Made by a program: the position numbers and the translations under genes. A stretch of 21,556 bases of DNA, taken from positions 1-21,556 of the forward strand of contig JACVRM010000018.1 of NCBI GenBank assembly GCA_014534415.1. The letters run 5' to 3'. Origin of the DNA: Thermoleophilia bacterium. Lineage in GTDB: Bacteria; Actinomycetota; Thermoleophilia; Gaiellales; Gaiellaceae. Of the stretch, positions 13,366 through 21,119 are shown piece after piece; position 1 is the first letter of the stretch; every line of letters starts with the position of its first letter. Under the pieces are notes generated by a model. The model saw only the letters and a program-made list of their open reading frames with translations. It did no database searches and was not told where the DNA came from.

Positions 13366-14805
13366 TCAGCGTCTGATGCCGCATTTCCGAAAGGCGGTAT
13401 CGACGTCCGGGTTGCGCCCGAGGAGGGCCTCGCGGCGTTCCAGGTAGGGGACCGCCTCCTCGCAGCGCCCGAGCTCGGCAAGCGAGCGTCCGACGTTGTA
13501 ATTCGCGTACCCCTCGTAGGTATGGCCGCTTCCCTGCAGGACGGCGAGCGCGCGCTCGGCCAGCGGCAACGCCTCAGCGAACCTCCCCTGGCGCATCAGA
13601 CCGGTTGCCTGATCGTTGAGTTGGATGGCGTCGCTGATCGAACCGCCGGAGGGCGGGGTGGTCGCGGGACCCTCTTCCTCGTCCGGCTCGGTCGTGGTCG
13701 GCGCCGTCGTCGGCGGAGCGGCGGTGACGGTCACCTCCGTGCGGACTGTCGTCCCGGGCTGGGTGACGCTAACGGTCCTCACGCGCGTCGTCGCCTTCGG
13801 CTCAGCGGCCGGCTCGTCGTCGTCGGCCAGCGCGCTCGCGAGCGCGACGCCTGCGACGAGACCGCCGAGCAGGAGCGCGCCCAGCACGATCCATCGGAGC
13901 GGCGACCGGCGTCGCGACGGCGCCGCGGCCGGCACCGCCGTCGCGCGCGTCCGCGGCACGACCTGCGTGCGCGCGGCGCCGGCGGCGAGGGCGTAACGCA
14001 GGTCGGCCACGAACTCGGCGCAGGTGCCATACCGCGCCTCGGGTTCCTTGGCCAGCGCCCGCTGGAACACGCGATCGACCTCCCGGCACGGCAAATCCGG
14101 GCGGCGGTCGCAGAGCGACGGCACCGGCGCGTTGACGTGCGCGGACGCCTCCGCGGTCGGCGAGTCGCCAGCGAACGGGCGCTCGCCGGACAGCAGCTCC
14201 CACGCGACGACAGCGAGCGCATAGCGGTCACTGGCCGGCCCGGCGCGCTGACCGCTCGCCTGCTCCGGCGCGATGTAGCCGGCCGTGCCGAGCACGGTGC
14301 CCGTCAGCGTGAGCGACTGGAGGCCGGTGGCGCTGGCGATTCCGAAGTCCGCCACGTGGACGTGGTCGTTACGGTCGAGCAGCAGGTTGCCCGGCTTGAC
14401 GTCGCGGTGGACGACGCCGCGGCGGTGACCCGCGTCGAGGGCGCGCGCCGCCTCCTCGAGCCAGGCCAGCGCGTGGCTGACCTCGGGACGGCCGCCGCGC
14501 AGCTTCTGCTCGAGCGACCCGCCCGGCAGGTACTCCATGACGATGAACGGCCGGCCGTTCCACTCCCCGACGTCGAAGATCGTCACGATGCTCCGCTCGC
14601 CGGAGAGCCGCGCCGCGGTCAGCGCCTCGCGCGTGAAGCGCTCGCGGATCTCCGCATCCTGCGCATACCGCTCGGCGAGCACCTTGACGGCGACCTCGCG
14701 GTCCAGCGTCGTATCGGTCGCGCGATAGATGTCGCCCATCGCGCCACGCCCGATGCGCACGGCGTCGCGGTAGCGCGGCGGCAGCACTTCCGTTTCGGTA
14801 GGCAT
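13366..14805 (-). CDS. PknB-like membrane Ser/Thr protein kinase with external TPR-like tail
   Basis: A 479-residue Hanks-type kinase. The cytoplasmic domain has the Gly loop IGRGAMGDIY (18-27), Lys41 in AVKVL, HRDVKPGN (133-140), DFG (153-155) and IAPEQ (178-182), so it should be active. A basic, Ala/Pro-rich juxtamembrane stretch leads to one membrane helix (about 304-327). The outside part has a Thr/Pro-rich linker (340-388) and then TPR-like helices (390-475: NDQATGLMRQGRFAEALPLAERAL, split at 397-420, and NYNVGRSLAELGRCEEAVPYL, split at 436-455). PASTA repeats, common in PknB, are absent. It could sense envelope or protein ligands. ATG at 14805 is chosen, as homology begins at LPPRYR; an ATG at 14841 adds 12 residues and neither has a well-placed ribosome site. 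It is divergent from the spoIID-like gene. Confidence 0.92.
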   Translation of the reverse strand: MPTETEVLPPRYRDAVRIGRGAMGDIYRATDTTLDREVAVKVLAERYAQDAEIRERFTREALTAARLSGERSIVTIFDVGEWNGRPFIVMEYLPGGSLEQKLRGGRPEVSHALAWLEEAARALDAGHRRGVVHRDVKPGNLLLDRNDHVHVADFGIASATGLQSLTLTGTVLGTAGYIAPEQASGQRAGPASDRYALAVVAWELLSGERPFAGDSPTAEASAHVNAPVPSLCDRRPDLPCREVDRVFQRALAKEPEARYGTCAEFVADLRYALAAGAARTQVVPRTRATAVPAAAPSRRRSPLRWIVLGALLLGGLVAGVALASALADDDEPAAEPKATTRVRTVSVTQPGTTVRTEVTVTAAPPTTAPTTTEPDEEEGPATTPPSGGSISDAIQLNDQATGLMRQGRFAEALPLAERALAVLQGSGHTYEGYANYNVGRSLAELGRCEEAVPYLERREALLGRNPDVDTAFRKCGIRR

Positions 14806-14861
14806 GGTGATCCGGCCCTGCGACCCTCCTCTGCTCGCCATTGCCGTTGACGCCGCTTCGG

Positions 14862-14896
14862 AAACCGCCGGCGTAAAAGCGCTGTAAAGACGGTTT
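14862..14896. promoter_or_regulatory. Candidate regulatory block between the kinase and SpoIID-like genes
   Basis: The inverted pair AAACCG (14862-14867) and CGGTTT (14891-14896) encloses a direct repeat GTAAA at 14873 and 14884, spaced 11 bases, one helical turn. Such spacing is common for OmpR/PhoB-type response regulators. Function is only suggested by position in a divergent promoter region. No confident -35/-10 pair was found on either strand here. Confidence 0.3.
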
Positions 14897-14981
14897 TGGC
14901 CTCGAACCAGATGGTGTTAACGTGCGGCGGGTCGCGCGCTCAAGCATCGCGGAGTCTGGGTCGAATAGGAATGCGGCAGTC

Positions 14982-16616
14982 GTGACCTCCAGAAAACTGA
15001 CAATCGCACTCATCGTCGTGCTTCTCACGCCGGTCGTCGCCGCCGCGGGGCCTGCCAAGCGCGCGGTCGAGCCGGCACGCCTGGCCGCGCCGACGTTCGT
15101 GGTCGAAGGTCGCGGCTGGGGCCACGGGATCGGGCTCAGCCAGTACGGCGCGCTCGGCTTCGCCCGCGCCGGGCACGGCTACCAGAAGATCCTCGCGCAC
15201 TACTACCGCGGGACGGCGCTCGGCCCAGCGCCGGTCCGAAAGGTGCGCGTTTTGGTTGCGACGGACCGCGCGACGCTGACGATCTCGTCGACGGCGCCTT
15301 TCCGAGTCAAGGACGGCACCGGCGCGACCTATGAGCTCGGCGCCGGCAAGCACGCGCTCACGCCGAAGCTCAGGCTCAAGGTGGATGAGGCGACCGAGGC
15401 GACGAGCTTGACGGGCCCGCTCATGTTCATGCCGGGCACGCAGCCGGTCACACTCGACCGCGCCTACCGCGGCACGATCGAGGTCACAGTCGCGAAGGGC
15501 AAGCTTCAGGCGATCAACCACGTCGGCCTCGAGCAGTACCTCTACGGGGTCGTGCCGGCGGAGATGCCGCACACGTGGCCGACGGAGGCGCTCAAGGCGC
15601 AGGCCGTCGTCGCCCGCTCGTACGCGATCTCGCACATGAAGACCGGCGGGCCGTTCGACATGTACGCCGACACGCGCAGCCAGGTGTACCGCGGCATTCC
15701 CGAGGAGGAAGTCCAGACCAACGCCGCCGTGAACGCGACGGCGGGACAGGTCGTGCTCTACGGTGGGAAGGTCGCGAGCACGTACTACCATTCGACGTCG
15801 GGCGGCCGGACGGCGTCCATCACCGACGCGTGGCCAGGAGCGAAGCCCGTGCCGTACCTCGTCTCCGTGCCCGATCCGTACGACTCCATCTCTCCCCACC
15901 ACTCGTGGGGCCCCGTCGTCTTCAAGGCGGAGCAGCTGGCGCGCGTGTTGCGCGTCCCCGGCCGGCTCGTCGACGTGCGCGTGACCGTCAACGGTTCACA
16001 GCGCATCACGTCGATCGTCGGCGTCGGCACGCAGGGCGAGGGGCCGACGGTCGACCCAGCCACGTTCCGACGCGCGCTCGATCTTCGCTCGACATGGCTC
16101 GTGCTCGGCGTGCTCTCGCTCGAGCGCCCGAACAAACCGGTCACGTACGGGTCGCGCTTCCAGCTCGCCGGTCTCGCGCGCTTCGGCTCACCCGCGACGC
16201 TCGAGAGCCGCGGCGCGGGCGAGCAGTGGAAGTCCGCGGGCACCGTCAAGGGCGGTGCCGACGGCTCCTTCGCCGTCGCACTCAAGCCGAAAGCCACGAC
16301 GTCCTACCGCCTGGCCCTCGGTGACGTGCGAAGCGCTGCCGTTCGCGTCGGCGTCGCGCCGGTCGTCCGCATCGCGGCGGCGCAGGGTCGCACGGCGCTG
16401 CGCGGCGTCGTCAAGCCGGCGATCCCGGGCAGCCGCGTCCAGGTACAGCGGCTCAATGCGTTCACCTGGAAGACGATCGCCACGGCCACCGCCGACCAGG
16501 CCGGGCGCTGGCAGGCGGCCGTCAACCTGAGACCTGGGACCTACCGAGCTCGTGTGCCGGCCGGACCGATCTTCGCGGCCGCCACGAGCAGCGTGCTGAC
16601 GGTCTCGCCTGCATGA
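14982..16616 (+). CDS. Exported SpoIID/LytB-domain protein
   Basis: A 544-residue secreted protein. A signal peptide (MTSRKLTIALIVVLL onward, ending near AAAGP) is followed by the GRGWGHGIGLSQYGALGFA motif (43-61) and KILAHYYRGT (69-78), then the SpoIID core VGLEQYLYGVVPAEMPHTWP (181-200, catalytic Glu194) and KAQAVVARSYA (205-215), and STSGGRT (271-277). SpoIID-type enzymes are lytic transglycosylases or amidase enhancers acting on peptidoglycan. In Bacillus the GWGHGxGxSQ motif sits at the C-terminal end; here it comes first, as I recall for actinobacterial members. Residues 380-544 look like beta-rich, Ig- or carbohydrate-binding-like modules. GTG at 14982 puts the signal peptide at the N-terminus; GTG at 14922 would add 20 residues. 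Its stop overlaps the protease start. Confidence 0.9.
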   Translation: MTSRKLTIALIVVLLTPVVAAAGPAKRAVEPARLAAPTFVVEGRGWGHGIGLSQYGALGFARAGHGYQKILAHYYRGTALGPAPVRKVRVLVATDRATLTISSTAPFRVKDGTGATYELGAGKHALTPKLRLKVDEATEATSLTGPLMFMPGTQPVTLDRAYRGTIEVTVAKGKLQAINHVGLEQYLYGVVPAEMPHTWPTEALKAQAVVARSYAISHMKTGGPFDMYADTRSQVYRGIPEEEVQTNAAVNATAGQVVLYGGKVASTYYHSTSGGRTASITDAWPGAKPVPYLVSVPDPYDSISPHHSWGPVVFKAEQLARVLRVPGRLVDVRVTVNGSQRITSIVGVGTQGEGPTVDPATFRRALDLRSTWLVLGVLSLERPNKPVTYGSRFQLAGLARFGSPATLESRGAGEQWKSAGTVKGGADGSFAVALKPKATTSYRLALGDVRSAAVRVGVAPVVRIAAAQGRTALRGVVKPAIPGSRVQVQRLNAFTWKTIATATADQAGRWQAAVNLRPGTYRARVPAGPIFAAATSSVLTVSPA

Positions 16617-18244
16617 GTCGCGCGCTCGCCGCCGCCCTCATACTCACGCTTGCTCTGCCGGCACCTGCCCTCGCCGGCCGGTGGGCGGTCGGGCTGGAGC
16701 GCGGCGCGCGGAAGGACGCCGTCGCCGCACGTGTGGCGCGCGCGACCGGCGGGCGGGTGTCGACGCTGGCGCCCTTCGCACTCGTCGTGCAAGCGCGTAG
16801 CGCCCGCGGCGTAGCGTCGCTGCGCGGTGTCAGCTTCGTCGAGCGGCTCGACCGCTCGCGCCGGCTCGCGTTCACCCCGACCGACCCGCTGCTCAAGCGT
16901 CAGTGGTACGTGGGTGCGGTCCGAGCGTTCGACGCCTGGCCGCAGCGCCCGAGCCTGTTTACGACCAAGGTCGCGATCATCGACTCCGGCATCGACGCCT
17001 CCCATCCGGAGTTCGAGAATCGCATCGCGGACGCCCGGAGCTTCGTCGACAACGAGCCGCGGAAGGATTCCTTCGGGCACGGCACGTTCGTCGCGGGAAT
17101 CATCTCGGCCGGCTTGAACAACGGGTCCGGCATCGCCGGCATCGCCTTTCCTTCGCGGCTGCTCGTCGCGAAGGTCGTCCGCCCGGACGGGACGATCTCT
17201 CCGGAACACGAGGCGCGGGCGATCCGCTGGGCGGTCGACGCGGGCGCGCAGGTGATCAATCTGAGCCTGGCCGCCCTGCGCGACCCCCTGGACGGCCGCA
17301 ACGACCTCTACTCGCCGCTCGAGGCGAGCGCCATCGAGTACGCCGTGCGCAAGGGCGCTGTCGTCGTCGCCGCGGTTGGCAACGGCGACGGCGCACCCAA
17401 GCTGCCGTGGCGTTACGCGAGCTATCCCGCCGCGCTGCCGCACGTGATCGGCGTCGGCGCGATGGCACGCGACGGGTCGGTGCCCGACTTCTCGAATCGC
17501 GATCCCGTCTACACGGACCTGGCCGCCCCCGGCGAGCAGATCTTTTCGACCGTACCGCGCGCTCTGGCGGGCGAGAAGCCGTGTCCGGACGACGGGTACT
17601 CGTCGTGCGGACGCGAGGAGCTGCGTCGAGGCGACGGGACGTCGTTCGCCGCTGCGCAGGTCTCCGCGGCCGCCGCACTCGTTCTGGCCGAGCGGCCCAC
17701 GCTCGCGCCCGAGCAAGTGCGCGCCCTGCTCGAGCGCAACGCCGCCGATCTGACACCGGCCTCGGGTTGCAAGCGCTGCCGCGCCGGTCGCGACGAGCTG
17801 AGCGGCTGGGGGCTCGTGGATGTGGCTGCCGCCGTCCGCATGATCGGCGCGGCGCCGCCCGTCGACGACCTCGAGCCGAACGACTATCCCGGCTCGCGCG
17901 CGGCCGCGGTCCTCGGCCGCTCCAGCACGATCCACGCGACGATCGACTACTGGGACGACCCGACGGACGTATATCGCGTCTTCTTGAGGAAGCGCCAGCG
18001 GCTGTTCATGAAGGTCGAGGGTCTCTCGGCCAGTTCGGCGAGCCTCGCCGTCTGGCAACCCGGTATCAGGAAGATCGCTCCGTCGCTGTCCATCTTGCCC
18101 GGGAAGCCGCTCCGCCGGGTCGCGATCACGAGATCGGCTCGTCGTCTCCCGATTCGCGCCGGCAAGCGCGGCTGGCACTACGTCGAAGTGAAGGCGGAGT
18201 TCCCGGCTTTCAGCCAGTACACGCTCACGCTCTCGAAGCGCTGA
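16613..18244 (+). CDS. Exported subtilisin-like (S8) serine protease
   Basis: A 543-residue secreted protease. Signal peptide at 1-22 (ending ALAGR); a short propeptide-like inhibitor region at about 23-85 (WAVGLERGARKDAVAARVA, FALVVQARSARGVASL); then the S8 domain with Asp124 (IIDSGID), His156 (FGHGTFVAG), oxyanion Asn257 (AVGNGDG) and Ser344 (DGTSFAAAQ). Residues 420-543 (DLEPNDYPG to YTLTLSKR) resemble a bacterial pre-peptidase C-terminal domain. Cysteines near 324-332 and around CKRC may form disulfides. The ATG overlaps the SpoIID-like stop as ATGA, so the two exported proteins are made together, perhaps for envelope remodelling or processing of each other. It could be a maturation protease; the target is unknown. 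Confidence 0.94.
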   Translation: MSRALAAALILTLALPAPALAGRWAVGLERGARKDAVAARVARATGGRVSTLAPFALVVQARSARGVASLRGVSFVERLDRSRRLAFTPTDPLLKRQWYVGAVRAFDAWPQRPSLFTTKVAIIDSGIDASHPEFENRIADARSFVDNEPRKDSFGHGTFVAGIISAGLNNGSGIAGIAFPSRLLVAKVVRPDGTISPEHEARAIRWAVDAGAQVINLSLAALRDPLDGRNDLYSPLEASAIEYAVRKGAVVVAAVGNGDGAPKLPWRYASYPAALPHVIGVGAMARDGSVPDFSNRDPVYTDLAAPGEQIFSTVPRALAGEKPCPDDGYSSCGREELRRGDGTSFAAAQVSAAAALVLAERPTLAPEQVRALLERNAADLTPASGCKRCRAGRDELSGWGLVDVAAAVRMIGAAPPVDDLEPNDYPGSRAAAVLGRSSTIHATIDYWDDPTDVYRVFLRKRQRLFMKVEGLSASSASLAVWQPGIRKIAPSLSILPGKPLRRVAITRSARRLPIRAGKRGWHYVEVKAEFPAFSQYTLTLSKR

Positions 18245-18247
18245 GCG

Positions 18248-18895
18248 TTACTGGTTCTCGAGCAGCTCCTCCTCGGCGACGTCACGCAGTTCGCGCGCCG
18301 GATTGCCGACGACGATGCGGCGCGGCGGTACGTCGTGGATGACGACGGCTCCTGCGCCGACGAACGCCTCCTCCCCGATCTCGATGCCGGGCAGGAGTAC
18401 GGCGCCGCCTCCGATGCGCGCGCCTCGCCGGATCGTCGGGCCGCGCATCAGTGCCCTGCGCTTCTCGGTCCGTCCCATGAAGTTGTCGTTCGTGGTCACG
18501 ACGCACGGCGCGATGAAGACGTTGTCCTCGAGCGTCGAGTACGCCGTGATGTACGCGTCGGCCTGGATCTTCGTCAGCGCGCCGATGCTCGTGTCGTTCT
18601 CGACGAGTGAGCCGCGTCCGATCACGACGTCGTCGCCGACGTCGCACCGCTCGCGGATCGCCGCCTGGTCGCCGACGATGACCCGCGCGCCGATCCGCGT
18701 GCCGGCGAACACCGTCGCGCCCGTCGAGACGACCGTGCCCGGCCCGAGCTCGGCCGGCGCGAGCAGCTCGCCCTTCGCCGTCGAGCGCGGCGAGAGGACG
18801 GGCTGCTTGCCGACCACGGCGTACTCGCCGATCCGGCACCCCTCCCCGATGACCGTCCCCGGAGAAACGATCGCGGTCGGATGGATGTCGGTCAC
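18248..18895 (-). CDS. Hexapeptide-repeat acyltransferase, WbpD/WlbB-like
   Basis: A 215-residue left-handed beta-helix transferase. Imperfect hexapeptide repeats run through most of it (IGEGCRIGEYAVVG, VIVGD, VVIGRGSLVE, ARIGGGAVLLPG, IEIGEEAFVGAGAVV) and end with the usual VGNPARE cap. The FIAPCVVTTNDNFMGR segment (127-142) resembles the acceptor-side loop of WbpD/WlbB, which acetylate UDP-2-acetamido-3-amino sugars with acetyl-CoA. An oxidoreductase and an epimerase upstream support nucleotide-sugar modification. The start is a GTG without a strong ribosome site. It is separated from the upstream gene by 190 bases holding palindromic repeats. It is convergent with the protease gene, three bases apart. 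The acyl group and exact acceptor are uncertain. Confidence 0.88.
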   Translation of the reverse strand: MTDIHPTAIVSPGTVIGEGCRIGEYAVVGKQPVLSPRSTAKGELLAPAELGPGTVVSTGATVFAGTRIGARVIVGDQAAIRERCDVGDDVVIGRGSLVENDTSIGALTKIQADAYITAYSTLEDNVFIAPCVVTTNDNFMGRTEKRRALMRGPTIRRGARIGGGAVLLPGIEIGEEAFVGAGAVVIHDVPPRRIVVGNPARELRDVAEEELLENQ

Positions 18896-18929
18896 GCACC
18901 CCGCTCTCGCTGCGGCGCGCCGGACCAGT

Positions 18930-18951
18930 CTTGCAACAGACTGTTACTTGG
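18930..18951. repeat. Palindromic repeat, copy 1
   Basis: A 22-base AT-richer element with core GCAACAGACTGTTAC, a palindrome with one mismatch around a central A. It is identical to copy 2 at 21 of 22 positions. It stands out from the GC-rich surroundings. Confidence 0.7.
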
Positions 18952-19025
18952 CGACGTGCGGTGCGAAACGCCGCCGTCCGGAAGGCCGCGGCGGCGGCGC
19001 GACCGCACTGCAGGGGCGGTCCGGG

Positions 19026-19047
19026 CTTGTAACAGACTGTTACTTGG
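19026..19047. repeat. Palindromic repeat, copy 2
   Basis: The core GTAACAGACTGTTAC is a perfect palindrome with seven-base arms around a central A. It is in the same orientation as copy 1, exactly 96 bases further on. Confidence 0.7.
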
Positions 19048-19085
19048 GCCGTTGCGCGGCGAGAGGAGGCGCCCGGCGCCCGGCG

Positions 19086-20063
19086 TCATGCTGGGACGCC
19101 GATGAGCGAGTCCTGCAGCTGCTCGAGCGCGCGTACCACGGCGAGCCCGTCGCGTGCTTCCTTCCAGTCGCCCGGGCCCTCGCGGATGAGCCGGAGGAAG
19201 TGCTGGCACTCGAGGCGCAGCGGCTCGTCGTTCGGAACCTTGGGGCTGAAGATGTCGCCGGTGCGCGTACGCCACTCCCCGTACGTCTCGGCCGGCTGCT
19301 CGGGCGCCTTCTCGTAGATCGTCACCTTCCGTTCCAGCTCCATGTCGTCGAAGACGACCATCTTGTCCCGTCCGACCACCGTGATTCTCCGCATCTTGTG
19401 GGGGTCGAGCCATGAGAGGTGCATGTGCGCGATCTTGCCGGACGGGAAGCGCAGGTAGCAGAAGACGACGTCCTCGACGCCGGGCGTCAAGAAGGCGTTG
19501 CCGTGCGCCCACGCCTCGTTCGGCTCCTCGCCGAGCAGCCACAGGATCACCGAGAGGTCGTGCACACCGAGGGACCAGAGCGCGTTCTCGTCGGTCCGAA
19601 TCTTCCCCAGGTTCTGCCGGTTGCCGTAGACGCAGAGCACGTCGCCGAGCTCGCCGCCGTCGACGAGCTCCTTCACCTTGCGCACCCCCGGGTGGTAGAG
19701 CAGCAGGTGGCCGGGCATCAAGACGCGGTCGCGCTCCTCGGCGAGCGCGCACAGCTCGGCCATCTCGTCGCCGCGCATCGCGGGCGGTTTCTCGACGAGC
19801 ACGTGCTTGCCAGACGCGAGGGCGCGCTTGGCGAACGCGTAGTGGGTCGGGACAGGCGTCGCCACAACGACGGCGTCGAGCTCCGGGTCGGCGAGCATCT
19901 CGTCGAAGTCTCGTGTCAGCCGGGCCTGCGGATAGCGCGCGGCGAAACGCGCGCCGGTCTCGGCCGCCTGGTCGCACAGCCACGTCAGGCGGGCGAGATC
20001 GTCGAAGTTGCGTGCGAGGTTGGGGCCCCAGTGGCCGAGGCCCGCGACGCCGACGGTCGTCAT
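19086..20063 (-). CDS. Gfo/Idh/MocA-family sugar oxidoreductase, WbpB/WlbA-like
   Basis: A 325-residue NAD(P)-dependent oxidoreductase. The Rossmann fold begins with VGVAGLGHWGPNLARNF (Gly8, Gly10, Gly13); VVVATPVPTHYAFA (66-79) and the signature EKPPA (91-95) follow. The substrate domain carries GHLLLYHPGVRKVKELV (split 118-134) and GVHDLSVILWLLG (166-178), with His168 the likely catalytic base. The GHWGPNL and HPGVRKVKEL patterns are close to WbpB/WlbA, which oxidise C3 of UDP-GlcNAc-uronate. The ATG overlaps the stop of the epimerase gene (ATGA), so translation is coupled. No aminotransferase, the usual next enzyme, is in the window, so the sugar made is uncertain. Family firm, substrate inferred. 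Confidence 0.9.
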   Translation of the reverse strand: MTTVGVAGLGHWGPNLARNFDDLARLTWLCDQAAETGARFAARYPQARLTRDFDEMLADPELDAVVVATPVPTHYAFAKRALASGKHVLVEKPPAMRGDEMAELCALAEERDRVLMPGHLLLYHPGVRKVKELVDGGELGDVLCVYGNRQNLGKIRTDENALWSLGVHDLSVILWLLGEEPNEAWAHGNAFLTPGVEDVVFCYLRFPSGKIAHMHLSWLDPHKMRRITVVGRDKMVVFDDMELERKVTIYEKAPEQPAETYGEWRTRTGDIFSPKVPNDEPLRLECQHFLRLIREGPGDWKEARDGLAVVRALEQLQDSLIGVPA

Positions 20064-21112
20064 GAGGGGGCTAGCATAGAGAGCGCCTCTGCGATCCTCG
20101 CGGCCGCCCGGCTGTCGCCGTACAGCGCGGGGCGCTCATCCGGCATGCGCGCGGCTCGGACGGCCGTCTCTAGGCGGTCGGGGTCGGCGTCGACGAGCAC
20201 GTTGGCGCCGAGCTCGACGGTGTCGACCCACTCCGTGGACGGCCGCGCCGTGACGCACGGCACGCCGTACCAGTACGCCTCCTTCTGCAGGCCGCCCGAG
20301 TCGGTCACGATCACGCGGGCCTGCGACGCGAGCGCTGCGAGGTCGAGGTAGCCGAGCGGTTCGCTCAGCTTCACGTTGCGTGGGACGCCGCCGACCGCAG
20401 CGCGCGTGCGCGGGTGGGCCGGGAAGACGACCGTCTCGTCGAGGCGGCCGAGACCGTCCACGATGCGGGCGAGCCGGTCCGGCCGGACGTTCGCCTCGCG
20501 GTGGATCGTCGCGAGGACGTAGCGGCCGCCGGCGACGCCGAAGCGCTCCAGTGCGCGCGAGCGGCGGCGCGCGATCGGCGCGAGCCGCTCCGATGCGTCG
20601 CGCATCACGTCTCCGACGACCTCCGTTCGCCCGGACGCGCCCTCGCCGAGCAGGTTGGCGCGCGAGCGCTCGTCGGGACAGAGGAGCAGCGCGGCGAGCC
20701 GATCCGTCTCGACACGGTTGTGCTCCTCCGGCATCGACCAGTCGCCGCTGCGTAGGCCGGCCTCGACGTGCGCGACCGGAACGCCGGCCGTCGCGCCCGC
20801 GCGGGCGCCGGCGAGCGTCGAGTTCGTGTCGCCGTAGACGAGCACCCAGGCGGGCCGCTCGGCACGGATCGCGTCTTCGATCTGCGGCGGCACGCGGGCG
20901 AGCAACTCGTCGCGCGGGAGGCCGCCTGCGTCGAGGCGGTACGTCGGTTCGCCGAGGCCCAGCTCCTCGAAGAAGACGTCCGAGAGCTCGCGGTCGTAGT
21001 GTTGCCCGGTGTGCAGCGTCACCTCGTCGATTCCTCGCTCCCGCAGCGCGACCGACAGCGGCGCCGACTTGATGAACTGCGGCCGGTTGCCGACTACGGA
21101 CAGGACCTTCAC
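20060..21112 (-). CDS. wecB: UDP-N-acetylglucosamine 2-epimerase, non-hydrolysing
   Basis: A 350-residue epimerase that interconverts UDP-GlcNAc and UDP-ManNAc or a related 3-amino uronate (as WbpI does). Motifs: VVGNRPQFIK (7-15, Arg10), TGQHYD (35-40), VYGDTNSTLAG (92-102, Asp95), HVEAGLRSGD (115-124, Glu117), MPEEHNRVETD (127-137), IHREAN (203-208) and TDSGGLQKEA (270-279). All the known active-site residues I can check are present. GTG at 21112 is chosen because VKVLSVVG begins the family match, and TAAGGT lies seven bases before it; the longer open frame is unsupported. It is the first gene of a three-gene operon with the oxidoreductase and acyltransferase. Family call firm, exact substrate depends on the missing pathway genes. 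Confidence 0.93.
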   Translation of the reverse strand: MKVLSVVGNRPQFIKSAPLSVALRERGIDEVTLHTGQHYDRELSDVFFEELGLGEPTYRLDAGGLPRDELLARVPPQIEDAIRAERPAWVLVYGDTNSTLAGARAGATAGVPVAHVEAGLRSGDWSMPEEHNRVETDRLAALLLCPDERSRANLLGEGASGRTEVVGDVMRDASERLAPIARRRSRALERFGVAGGRYVLATIHREANVRPDRLARIVDGLGRLDETVVFPAHPRTRAAVGGVPRNVKLSEPLGYLDLAALASQARVIVTDSGGLQKEAYWYGVPCVTARPSTEWVDTVELGANVLVDADPDRLETAVRAARMPDERPALYGDSRAAARIAEALSMLAPS

Positions 21113-21119
21113 CGTCGTG

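Larger units (their letters stand above)
18896..19085 (-). other. Intergenic region with paired palindromic repeats
   Basis: A 190-base gap inside an otherwise tight reverse-strand operon. It contains two near-identical 22-base repeats 96 bases apart and, between them, GC-rich stem-forming sequence (CGCCGCCG near 18968 and CGGCGGCG near 18987; GACCGC and GCGGTC around 19000-19020). No coding region is supported: the frames through it are Arg/Pro-rich and have no ribosome sites. Confidence 0.65.

Noticed and set aside
12520..14850. 776-codon plus-strand frame opposite rmlB and the kinase
   Set aside because: It covers two well-supported reverse genes, is rich in Arg, Val, Asp and His, and has no motif or ribosome site.
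14896..14921. TTGGCC and GTTAAC as a -35/-10 pair for the SpoIID-like gene
   Set aside because: The spacing is only about 14 bases and the -10 match is poor.
16541..18178. 545-codon minus-strand frame opposite the S8 protease
   Set aside because: It is the antisense shadow of a gene with a complete catalytic triad, and has no recognisable domain.
18952..19025. Structured RNA or riboswitch between the palindromic repeats
   Set aside because: GC-rich stems can be drawn, but they follow from CGG/CCG-rich composition; no known riboswitch core or terminator is visible.
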